A DNA stretch of 64,000 nucleotides. Origin: Arthrobacter subterraneus (GTDB taxonomy: Bacteria; Actinomycetota; Actinomycetes; Actinomycetales; Micrococcaceae). Within the stretch, counting starts at the first letter, position 1; each line of letters opens with the position of its first letter. Below, piece by piece: positions 49,610-58,000 of the stretch. Both the position numbers and the translations under genes were made by a program. Below the pieces are notes generated by a model that saw only the letters and a program-made list of their open reading frames with translations, was not told the DNA's origin and searched no databases. The DNA lies in contig NZ_FNDT01000003.1 of NCBI RefSeq assembly GCF_900099735.1, positions 62,001 to 126,000 on the forward strand, given 5' to 3'.

Positions 49610-50665
49610 TTAGGATACCGCCGCCGCAATGGCATCGCCGATTTCCGCGGTGGTGCGGGTCGCACCCGCCCTGGTAGCGACGTCGTGCTCCACCGCCTGT
49701 TCGATGCGTGCCGCCTGCCCGGCCAGACCCAGATGCTGAAGCAGCAGCGCGGCAGAGAGAATCGCTGCGGTCGGATCCGCCTTCTGCTGCCCGGCGATAT
49801 CCGGTGCCGAGCCGTGGACCGGTTCGAACATCGACGGCGCGGTATGGTCCATGTTGATGTTCCCGGACGCGGCAAGACCGATGCCGCCAGTCACTGCCGC
49901 GGCGAGATCGGTGATGATGTCGCCGAACAGGTTGTCGGTAACAATGACGTCGAACCGGGAGGGGTCCGTGACCAGGAAGATCATGGCCGCATCGACATGG
50001 AGGTAGTCGTGGGTGACCTCGGGGTACTCCGCTGCCACAGCTTCGACGGTGCGCTTCCAGAGGTGTCCGGCGTGCACCAGCACGTTGTGCTTGTGGACAA
50101 GCGTGAGATGCTTCCTGCTGCGCTCGTTCGCCCGGCGGAATCCGTCCCTGACAAGCCGCTCGACGCCGTGGGCCGTGTTCACCGAAACTTCTGTGGCGAT
50201 CTCATGCGGTGTTCCCGTGCGCAGCGCCCCGCCGTTACCCACGTACGGGCCTTCGGTGCCTTCACGCACCACCACAAAGTCGATTGCACCCGGATTCGCC
50301 AGGGGACTCGGCACCCCGGGATAGAGCTTCGAGGGACGGAGGTTGACGTAGTGGTCGAGGCTGAAGCGCAGCTTCAGCAGCATCTCGCGCTCGATGAGGC
50401 CCGAGGGAATGCGGGTATCCCCCGGAGCCGCTCCCACGGCGCCGAAAAGGATGGCGTCATGGCTGCGCAACTGTTCCAGCGTTTCGGCTGACAGCGTTTC
50501 ACCCGTTGCCAGCCAGTGCTCGGCTCCGAGTTTGTATTCGGTGAGGCTGAGTTCGGTGTCCACAGCGGCCGTCGCTGCCCGGAGTACTTTCACTGCCTCG
50601 GCGATGACCTCCGGTCCGATGCCGTCCCCGGGAATCACTGCCACATTGATGCTTTTTGAAGTCAT
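49610..50665 (-). CDS. leuB: 3-isopropylmalate dehydrogenase
   Basis: 351 residues. Oxidises 3-isopropylmalate to 2-ketoisocaproate in leucine synthesis. NAD/substrate signatures are [20 protein letters not shown] at the start, [20 protein letters not shown], the metal-binding block [20 protein letters not shown], and [20 protein letters not shown]. It starts ATG 50665. Downstream on the same strand is ilvE. leuC/leuD are 20 kb away, so leucine genes are split, as in many Micrococcaceae. Confidence 0.96.
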   Translation of the reverse strand: MTSKSINVAVIPGDGIGPEVIAEAVKVLRAATAAVDTELSLTEYKLGAEHWLATGETLSAETLEQLRSHDAILFGAVGAAPGDTRIPSGLIEREMLLKLRFSLDHYVNLRPSKLYPGVPSPLANPGAIDFVVVREGTEGPYVGNGGALRTGTPHEIATEVSVNTAHGVERLVRDGFRRANERSRKHLTLVHKHNVLVHAGHLWKRTVEAVAAEYPEVTHDYLHVDAAMIFLVTDPSRFDVIVTDNLFGDIITDLAAAVTGGIGLAASGNINMDHTAPSMFEPVHGSAPDIAGQQKADPTAAILSAALLLQHLGLAGQAARIEQAVEHDVATRAGATRTTAEIGDAIAAAVS

Positions 50666-50826
50666 GGGATCAGCCTAGGCAACCATCCCGCATCCCGGAC
50701 AATTCCGTTTCGTATATTGAGACACCGGCGGTAGCCTGCGCGTGGGAACGTTGGCCCGGCCGCCCTGACCTGCGAAGATTACTTCACGGTCCGCGGGCGC
50801 GGACTGTAGCGAAACCAGGAGGCCAT

Positions 50827-51336
50827 GTGAGGACACCCACCAAGGAAGAACGGCAATGGCTGTTCCGCTACCTTGAGGACCATCTGCTCGGCGCAACCAG
50901 CGGTGTTCGGCTGTTCAAAGAAGCCGCGGACACCTGGGAGGGTACGCCCCATGGGGAAACCCTCGCACATCTGCATGAGGAGATTTCCGGTGAGCGCTCG
51001 GAACTGCTGGCTTCCCTCGAAGCGCAGGGGCACACGCCGAACGCAGCGAAAATGCTCCTCGCCCAGGCGGGTGCGGCCGTCGCCCGGATAAATCCGCTCA
51101 ATATACGCGGAGGCGAGAACGGCCCGGGCGCCCAGCTGGAACTCGAAGCGCTTCAGAGCCTGGTTCGCGGCAAGGAAGCTCTGTGGGAAACGCTGCTGGC
51201 GCTGCTTGATGACGGCTGGTCATTCCCCAAGTACGACCGGGAACGCCTCTCCCACCTTGCGGAGCGTGCCCGGGGCCAGCAGCAGGAGATCGCGGCCATC
51301 ATGTGTTCCACCGCTGCGGAGCGTTTCCGCGCCTGA
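50827..51336 (+). CDS. Helical-bundle protein of unknown function
   Basis: 169 residues, predominantly helical, with about four long amphipathic helices (ERQWLFRYLEDHLLGATSGV, GETLAHLHEEISGERSELLA, LELEALQSLVRGKEALWETL, RERLSHLAERARGQQQEIAA). The layout resembles DUF892/ferritin-like bundles, but no metal-ligand pattern is evident. I chose GTG 50827 because a perfect AGGAGG lies 4-5 bases upstream; the open frame extends further with no site. It diverges from leuB and converges with metG. No membrane segment or signal peptide. Confidence 0.65.
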   Translation: MRTPTKEERQWLFRYLEDHLLGATSGVRLFKEAADTWEGTPHGETLAHLHEEISGERSELLASLEAQGHTPNAAKMLLAQAGAAVARINPLNIRGGENGPGAQLELEALQSLVRGKEALWETLLALLDDGWSFPKYDRERLSHLAERARGQQQEIAAIMCSTAAERFRA

Positions 51337-51352
51337 ACCCTCCACGGCGATT

Positions 51353-51410
51353 TGGCAGGACACACCCAGTTTGATGAACCGTGACCGCGTGTCCTGCCAT
51401 ATCGGTCACG
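51353..51410. terminator. Two overlapping hairpins at the helical protein/metG convergence
   Basis: TGGCAGGACAC/GTGTCCTGCCA (11-bp arms, 51353-51399) and CGTGACCG/CGGTCACG (8-bp arms, 51380-51410) overlap, so only one can form at a time. Both lie between convergent genes; the second overlaps the metG stop. Confidence 0.6.
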
Positions 51411-52974
51411 CGTCGGCAGGCTCCTCGTACTTCGGGAAGATCGGTGTCGGCGCCGGCAGCGCGATTCCGGGCACCAGCGGCGTGGTAATTGCACTGAAGC
51501 GCCGGGCGTCGTCGTCATCGCCTGTCCCCTGCCCCAGCACAGTAAGTAGCTTCGCGGCGCCGTCGGGCATCACGGGTTGCACCAGGATGGACACAATCCG
51601 CAGGACCTCAAGGGTCACGTAGAGCACCGTGTTCATACGGTCCAGGTCCGTCTTCCGCAGGACCCACGGCTGCTGCTCGGCGAAATAGGCATTGGTATCA
51701 CCCAGTACCGTCCAGATCGCCTCGAGCGCGCGGGACAGCTCCTGCTTCTCGAACGCGGCCCTGCAGGAATCCAGGAGCGTGTTGGCGGCCGCCAGCATCT
51801 TCTGGTCGGCCTCGGACAACGACGACGGCGCAGGCACCAGTCCATCGCAGTTCTTCGCCACCATTGACAGCGACCGCTGCGCAAGGTTCCCCAGGTTGTT
51901 CGCCAGGTCCGAGTTCATGCGGGAGACGATCGCCTCATGGCTGTAGGATCCGTCCGCGCCGAAAGGCACCTCGCGCAGCAGGAAGAAGCGGATCTGGTCC
52001 CGGCCGTACTGATCCATCCAGTCCTTGGGCGCGATGACGTTGCCGAGTGACTTCGACATCTTGACACCCTTGTTATGCAGGAAACCATGAATCATGATGC
52101 GTTTCGGCAGCTCGATTCCCGCGGACATCAGGAAGGCGGGCCAGTAGATGGCGTGGAAACGGGAAATGTCCTTGCCGATCACGTGCACGTCCGCGGGCCA
52201 GTACTTGCGGAACTGCTCCGATTCCGTGTCCGGATATCCGACGCCGGTGAGGTAGTTGGTCAGCGCATCCACCCACACGTACATGACGTGTTTGGGGTTG
52301 CCGGGTACAGGCACTCCCCAGTCGAACGTGGTGCGGCTGATCGAGAGGTCATCCAGGCCGCGCTTCACAAAGCTGATGACCTCGTTGAAGCGGGACTGCG
52401 GTGCGCCGAACTCGGGCTGGTCAGCATAGAGGGCGAGCAGCCGGTCCTGGTAGCTGGAAAGGCGGAAGAAGTAGCTCTCTTCCTCCGTCCACGTCACCTC
52501 GGTGTCGGTATCGGTCGAGTAGCGGATGCCGTCCTCGCGGAGTTCTGTCTCTTCCTCCGCGTAGTACGCCTCGTCCCGCACCGAGTACCAGCCTGCGTAC
52601 TTGTCGAGATAGATGTCCCCGTTGGCTTCCATGCGGCGCCAGAGGTCCTGCGACGCGGCGTAGTGATCCTCATCAGTGGTGCGGATGAAGCGGTCGTAGG
52701 TGATGGCGAGGTCAGCGTGCGCTGCCTGGTAGACGGCCGCGTTCCGGTCCACCAGTTCCTTGGGGGTGATGCCCTCTTTTTCGGCGGTCTGGGCGATCTT
52801 CATGCCGTGTTCATCGGTGCCCGTCAGGAACATGACGTCGTATCCGTCCAGGCGCTTGAAGCGCGCGATGGCGTCTGTGGCCACATACTCATACGCATGC
52901 CCGATATGGGGCACGCCGTTGGGATAGGTGATGGCTGTGGTGATGTAGAACGGGGGCTTCTGCGCAGAACTCAC
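51406..52974 (-). CDS. metG: Methionyl-tRNA synthetase
   Basis: 522 residues. Class Ia enzyme. HIGH-type motif in [25 protein letters not shown] in [19 protein letters not shown], and the specificity-determining [11 protein letters not shown] and the [15 protein letters not shown] block. It lacks the C-terminal tRNA-binding extension of some MetRS and lacks the four-Cys zinc knuckle, as in the shorter actinobacterial form. It starts ATG 52974. No SAM or T-box leader is visible in the 97 bases before it. Confidence 0.95.
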   Translation of the reverse strand: MSSAQKPPFYITTAITYPNGVPHIGHAYEYVATDAIARFKRLDGYDVMFLTGTDEHGMKIAQTAEKEGITPKELVDRNAAVYQAAHADLAITYDRFIRTTDEDHYAASQDLWRRMEANGDIYLDKYAGWYSVRDEAYYAEEETELREDGIRYSTDTDTEVTWTEEESYFFRLSSYQDRLLALYADQPEFGAPQSRFNEVISFVKRGLDDLSISRTTFDWGVPVPGNPKHVMYVWVDALTNYLTGVGYPDTESEQFRKYWPADVHVIGKDISRFHAIYWPAFLMSAGIELPKRIMIHGFLHNKGVKMSKSLGNVIAPKDWMDQYGRDQIRFFLLREVPFGADGSYSHEAIVSRMNSDLANNLGNLAQRSLSMVAKNCDGLVPAPSSLSEADQKMLAAANTLLDSCRAAFEKQELSRALEAIWTVLGDTNAYFAEQQPWVLRKTDLDRMNTVLYVTLEVLRIVSILVQPVMPDGAAKLLTVLGQGTGDDDDARRFSAITTPLVPGIALPAPTPIFPKYEEPADA

Positions 52975-53071
52975 CCTAGAAAGTTACCCTGCCACCGGTT
53001 GGTTGTCGCATCATTGCGTTCCAGGCCAGGCAATCATGGTTTTCCCATGGTGGTCCGACAACACTACTTGC

Positions 53072-53614
53072 ATGGCACAGCAACTCGACGACCGCCGCGT
53101 CATCCCCCGCCGCACCGTTCCCCGCCACCGGATTCTAGTTCCCGCCGTGCTGGTTGCGGCGATGGCGGGCGGGGCGGCATGGCTGCTGACCAACAGCGTG
53201 GAGGAGGAACCGCCCGTCATGCTCGGCGCCTCTGACACTGTCGACGGAGGAATCGCCCGCATTAATGGAATCCTGCCCCTGGAATCGGACGGCTGGGAGC
53301 CTCCGGCCAACGGCGCGGCCCTAGAAGCTGCAGTGCCCGACGGCGCACACCGGGTCCGTGTGCTCCTCGAACTGACCGCCCTCGAACCGGACGGCATCAG
53401 CTTCCGGGCCTCCGACTACTTCATTGACGGCCTGGGCACCGGCGAACCCCGGGTCATCTGGGCATCGCCGTCCAGCCATGCGGCGCAGCAGGGCGAAAGC
53501 ATTGACGCCACCCTGGTCTTTGAAATTCCGAACCAGGCGCTTGCACTGGTACTCAGTGACGGCGGCGAAACCCGCCTCTCCCTCGGAACCGAGCACCACA
53601 CAGCGGCTCAATAA
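53072..53614 (+). CDS. Membrane-anchored extracytoplasmic protein of unknown function
   Basis: 180 residues. Basic N-terminus (DDRRVIPRRTVPRHR), one membrane helix (about 20-39; ILVPAVLVAAMAGGAAWLLT), and a 135-residue outer domain of beta character (VRVLLELTALEPDGISFRAS, YFIDGLGTGEPRVIWASPSS, FEIPNQALALVLSDGGETRL). It resembles a small DUF4352-like beta-sandwich, but that is not certain. The start ATG 53072 gives a plausible signal anchor. It precedes the SARP gene on the same strand, separated by a hairpin. Confidence 0.65.
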   Translation: MAQQLDDRRVIPRRTVPRHRILVPAVLVAAMAGGAAWLLTNSVEEEPPVMLGASDTVDGGIARINGILPLESDGWEPPANGAALEAAVPDGAHRVRVLLELTALEPDGISFRASDYFIDGLGTGEPRVIWASPSSHAAQQGESIDATLVFEIPNQALALVLSDGGETRLSLGTEHHTAAQ

Positions 53615-53619
53615 GCGCA

Positions 53620-53646
53620 CCTGAGTAGCGCCGCACGCTACTCAGG
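53620..53646. terminator. Hairpin after the membrane-anchored protein
   Basis: CCTGAGTAGC, loop GCCGCAC, GCTACTCAGG: perfect 10-bp stem six bases after the stop. The arms contain GAGTAG/CTACTC, which recurs upstream of the SARP gene. Confidence 0.6.
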
Positions 53647-53676
53647 TACCTACCCGGACCAATACCTGTGAACATT

Positions 53677-53735
53677 CGAGTAGTGCCCCTGAATCCGGAA
53701 GGCTCGGGGGCATATTTTCGGGTAGACCCTACTCG
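53677..53735. promoter_or_regulatory. CGAGTAG/CTACTCG inverted heptamers upstream of the SARP gene
   Basis: CGAGTAG at 53677-53683 and CTACTCG at 53729-53735 are inverted, 45 bases apart, 68 to 126 bases before the SARP ATG. SARP proteins bind short repeats near -35 boxes, so autoregulation is possible. Confidence 0.4.
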
Positions 53736-53802
53736 TGATCGGTGTTTCGGACGTCCCTAGCGTTGATCTCATCATTCGAAGCACAAAGGACGAGGTCTCG
53801 CC

Positions 53803-54789
53803 ATGTTGCAGTCAGATACCTTTTCACCCTCACATTCGGGGTCCCCTGTGGACGCACCGGGTGTGCCGGCCTTCCTGACGGTCCAGCTGATCGGCTCGCT
53901 GCGCATCCGGCGCGGTGATACCGTACTCAACGCCCGGACCCTCGGTGGACCAAAGCCTCGCCAGATTCTGGAGATTCTCCTCCTGAGCCTGGGTACCCCC
54001 GTCTCCAAGGACCGTCTCATCGAGGTCCTCTGGGAGGGACATGCGCCGGCAGAGGCTCTCCCGACGCTTGAAAGCTACGTCAGCGTTCTGCGCCGGAACA
54101 TCCAGCCGGGCAGCGGCAAACTTGGCCCCCTGCGTACCACCACCGGCGGTTACGTGATGGACGCGGCCATGGTGGATCTTGATGTCTTCCGCTTCGACCA
54201 GCTCCTGCGCCTGGCGCAGCAGAGCGCACCCGAAACCGCGCTGCAGCTTCTTCAGGAAGCGCTGGGCTTCGCAACGGCCCCGCTGCTTGGCGACGAACTG
54301 CTGCCGGCGTGGGCGGAGGATGAGCGCGAGCTTCACAATTCCCGCGTGCTGGAAGCGACGGTTCTTGCGGCAGAAACGGCGGCAACGCTGGGAGCCGTCT
54401 CCGAGTCCATCGACTGGGCCCAGAAGGCCCTGACGATGGATCCTCTCAACGAACGTGCCTGGGAGGCCCGGATTGCCGGCCTCGAGCGCACGGGACGGTA
54501 CGCCGAGGGCCTGCAGTGCTACGAAAAGTGCCGCAGGGCCATGGTCCGGGAACTTGGCTGTGCGCCGGGTCCGGGCCTGAAGGCAGCACACGCGCGGCTC
54601 CTGCAGGCTACTGCGGAGAATGAAGGAGAACTCTCCGACGTTCTCTCTGCACTGCTTGTTCTCCACGGCCAGCTCAGCAGGACGCCAACACCTGCGGCCG
54701 AAGCAGCACCGCAGATTGTCCGCCAGTCCCTTCGGGAAGCCACCCACGTCATCAACTCGTTCCTGCTCCGGGCGATGTCCGCAGCGTAG
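53803..54789 (+). CDS. SARP-type regulator (OmpR-like HTH plus BTAD)
   Basis: 328 residues. N-terminal OmpR/PhoB-like winged helix (about 22-115; ARTLGGPKPRQILEILLLSL, VSKDRLIEVLWEGHAPAEAL, LRTTTGGYVMD), then a bacterial transcriptional activation domain with TPR-like helices (about 120-275; VDLDVFRFDQLLRLAQQ, ERAWEARIAGLERTGRYAEG). This is the short SARP architecture without NB-ARC. SARPs activate specialised metabolism in Streptomyces. No biosynthetic cluster is adjacent; the nearest structural gene is the giant peroxidase, which is convergent. AAAGGA/GAGG precede the ATG. CTACTC repeats upstream. Confidence 0.9.
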   Translation: MLQSDTFSPSHSGSPVDAPGVPAFLTVQLIGSLRIRRGDTVLNARTLGGPKPRQILEILLLSLGTPVSKDRLIEVLWEGHAPAEALPTLESYVSVLRRNIQPGSGKLGPLRTTTGGYVMDAAMVDLDVFRFDQLLRLAQQSAPETALQLLQEALGFATAPLLGDELLPAWAEDERELHNSRVLEATVLAAETAATLGAVSESIDWAQKALTMDPLNERAWEARIAGLERTGRYAEGLQCYEKCRRAMVRELGCAPGPGLKAAHARLLQATAENEGELSDVLSALLVLHGQLSRTPTPAAEAAPQIVRQSLREATHVINSFLLRAMSAA

Positions 54790-54839
54790 GAGTACCACCC
54801 GCCGGCTGATTGGAATGGCGGGTTGGATGAATTTTCACT

Positions 54840-54873
54840 GGGTTCCTGCCTCATGGGGCAGGAACCCTTTTTT
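54840..54873 (+). terminator. Intrinsic terminator after the SARP gene
   Basis: GGGTTCCTGCC, loop TCATGG, GGCAGGAACCC, then six Ts. Textbook rho-independent terminator 51 bases past the stop. Confidence 0.93.
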
Positions 54874-54900
54874 GTCAGCGCCCGTTATCCCCTCCGGAAC

Positions 54901-54931
54901 GCGGCATTGCTGCATCGCGGCATTGCTGCAT
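54901..54931. repeat. Tandem 15-mer
   Basis: GCGGCATTGCTGCAT occurs twice (54901-54915 and 54917-54931) with one base between, in the intergenic region between the two terminators. Confidence 0.85.
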
Positions 54932-54953
54932 TGTGTACCTGCTCCCACCCACA

Positions 54954-54994
54954 GGGAAAGGACCATGGCGGGTAATCCGCCATGGTCCTTTCCC
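54954..54994 (-). terminator. Strong hairpin after the peroxidase gene
   Basis: GGGAAAGGACCATGGCGG, loop GTAAT, and its exact reverse complement: an 18-bp perfect stem 18 bases past the stop. Confidence 0.8.
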
Positions 54995-55012
54995 GTGCAA
55001 GCCCCTAGGGGG

Positions 55013-58000
55013 TCAGGCGATTAGGTAGCTGCTCCACCCGTTGCCGATCTGTGCGCGGGTGCCAACCCTCCCCGTACCCGTGCCCGGGTAGAGCCACAGC
55101 CCGCCCGCGGAGTCGCGGGCCACCAGGTCGGACTGCCCGTCGCCGGTGAGGTCACCGATGCCGACCAGGGTGTAGCCGGTCCAGCCGTTGCCGAACTGCG
55201 ACCGGGATCCGAACCCGCCGGTTCCGTTCCCCGGGTACAGCCACAGCCGGCCGCCGGTGTCGTAGGCGATGAGGTCAGAGCGGCTGTCTCCGTTGAAGTC
55301 ACCGGTGCTGGTCATCTGGTATCCGCTCCAGCCGCTGCCGGCCTGGCTGCGTGAGGCGAAGCCGCCGGTTCCGTTTCCGGGGTACAGCCACAGCCTGCCC
55401 GAGGAGTCCCGGGCCAGCAGGTCGGACCTGCCGTCACCGTTGAAGTCACCGGGAGCGGTCAGCGTGAAGCCTGCCCAGCCGTTGCCGATCTGGAGTCCGC
55501 TCAGGAGCCCGCCGGCGTTATTGCCGCGGTAGAGCCACAGCCGCCCGCTGGAGTCATAGGCGATGACGTCTGCGCGACCGTCGCCGTTGAAGTCGCGGGT
55601 GGCGATGATGCTGCGCATCCCCTGCCAGCCCGTTCCCATCAGTGACCGGGCCTGCAGGCTCCCCGTCCCGTTCCCGGGGTACAGCCACAGCCTTCCGTTG
55701 CTGTCACGGGCCACCAGGTCAGCGACGCCGTCGCCGTTGAAGTCCTCGTTCAGCTCGGGCCGGGTGGGCGTCACGGGGTCCGAGAGGGGCGAGAACTCGC
55801 CGCTGCCGAGCGCATTGGCTGCGCGCACCTGGAACCGGTAGGCGGTTCCGTTGGTCAGGCCGGTGACCGCCAGGCTGGTTGCGCCGGCGCCCGCCGTCCT
55901 CAGTGCGCCGACCGGCTGACCGTCGGGACCGACCACCCGGACCGCATATCCGGTGATGGCTGAGCCGCCGTCGGAAGCCGGAGGCGTCCAGCGGACCGTC
56001 ACCGATCCGTTCGCCGCGCTGATTCCCCCGAGCACCGGAACGCCCGGAACCGTCCTGGGGGTAACCGGAGCGGACGCTGCCGAGAGTGCTCCGTCACCGT
56101 GGGCGTTGACCGCCAGTACCCTGAAGCTGTAGGCGGTGCCGTTCTCCAGTCCGGTGATCTGCGCCGTCGTCGTCGAGCCGGTGCCCGGGATGGTCTGGAT
56201 CAGGGTTTCTCCGACGAGCACCTGCACCTTGTACCCGGTGACGGCGGTGCCTCCGTTGGGGGCCGGAGCAGACCACGAGAGGTCGACTGCCCCGTTGCCG
56301 GCGATACCGGTAACACCTGTCGGAGCGGCGGGCACGACGTCGGGAGTCACCGCTGCGGACAGCGGCGAGAAGGCGCTGGTTCCCAGTTCATTGGCTGCGC
56401 GCACCTGGAACCGGTATGCCTGCCCGTTGACCAGCCCGGTTACCACCGTGCTGGTTTCGTTGCCGGACACCTGGCGGAGCGTGCCAACCGTAGCGCCGCT
56501 GGCATCCACGGTACGGACCTCGTAGGTGGTGACCGGAGAAACCGGTGCACCCCACTCAACGGTGGCCGAGCGGTCACCGGCCGTTGCCGCAGCGACCTCG
56601 GGCACTCCGGGTGCCTGGGAGTCCGCGAACAATAGCTTCTCGATGTTCCGAAGGGTGTCCACACCATCGCCGACACCGAGCGCCGGCAGGGCGTCCGGAT
56701 CGTCGCCGAGATGGGTCACCGTGGTCACACTGCCCGGGGAGCCCAGGGCGGCACCGGCCGGAACCGTGGTCACCGTGTAGTTCTGCTCGAGATCCGAGAA
56801 GATGGCAGCATCCTGATCGCTGCCCGCGCCGCCGTCGAGGATCTCGCGGACAATGACGATGTTTCCGGGATTCACCTCGCCGGCGAAGACCGCCGCCTGG
56901 AGGGTACGTGAGCTCCCGGACAGGTAGGGCTTGTCCATCCCGGTGGTGCTGCCGACTTCCGTGGCAGGGTCCGCAGGATCAGTGCGGACGCTCAGCCGGA
57001 CCTGAAGGAACTTGTCACCGTCGAGGATGTCGTTACCGCCCCGGCCCTCCAGCACGTCGCTTCCGCCGCCGCCGAGGATGATATTTCCCTCGCCCCAGAC
57101 GCCGCCGTTATCGGTGGCACCGGCAGGGAGCAGCTCTGCGAGGCCCTGGATGCGGGCTGCGCCGTCGGCGTCGAGCCAGTTTTTGCCGGAGAACCCTTCA
57201 CCCTCGACCAGACGCGGCACTGCGTTGTCGCCGCGCAATACGTCGTTGCGGCCTGCCCCGGACAGGGCCTCCACCTCGGAGTACCTGTCCCGAAGGACTG
57301 CAGCGGGGAGTGGGACGCCCAGCAGATTGAGGGTCAGGTCGGCGTCTGCCGCGAGGGGGTCGAGCTGGTGGCTGGACCAGTCGAACCCAGCCGCACCGGC
57401 GTTCCGCTCGATGCCGGCATCGGCGAGCATGATGTCGTCGCCGCCCTCGGCGTCGTAGTCGTCATCACCGTTCTGCCCGATCAGGACGTCGTGGCCGGGA
57501 TCGTTCGGATCATCGAAGAACGGAGCGCCGCTGTCTCCCATCAGGAGATCCGCGCCCTCGCCGCCCTGGATCCAGTCGTCGCCGGCGTCGCCGCGGGCCA
57601 TGTCGTTTCCGCCGCCGGCAATGATGAAGTCGTCCTGCTCGCCGCCGAAGACGTCGTTGGTGTTGGCGCCGCCGTTGATGAAGTCCTTGCCTGCTCCGCC
57701 GAGGATCAGGTCGAGGCCCGGCCCTCCGTCAAGGGCATCGTGGCCGGGGCCGCCCTTGAGGACGTCGTCTCCCGCGGAGTCGGTGATGATGTCATCGCCC
57801 TCCCCGCCGAGCGCGGTGTCGCCGCCGTCATTGCCTTCAATGATGTCATTGCCTTCGTTACCGAGGAAGGTGTCATTGTCGACGCCGCCCCACACCCGGT
57901 CCGCACCCGCGGTGCCGTTGTAGACGCTCTGGCCGTTGATTCCGGCCGGATCGACCGAGTTTGTCGTGCGGTAGCGGATGGTGCCGTCGGGCATGCGGAT

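Noticed and set aside
52975-53071. SAM riboswitch or T-box upstream of metG
   Set aside because: Gap is only 97 bases, shared with a divergent gene, and shows no such fold.
55020-55760. Tandem DNA repeats that look like a CRISPR or satellite
   Set aside because: They are the roughly 140-bp coding repeats of FG-GAP modules, in frame and diverged.
57370-57920. Short repeated GGxGxD DNA segments as a possible repeat array
   Set aside because: Explained by RTX calcium-binding repeats of the peroxidase protein.
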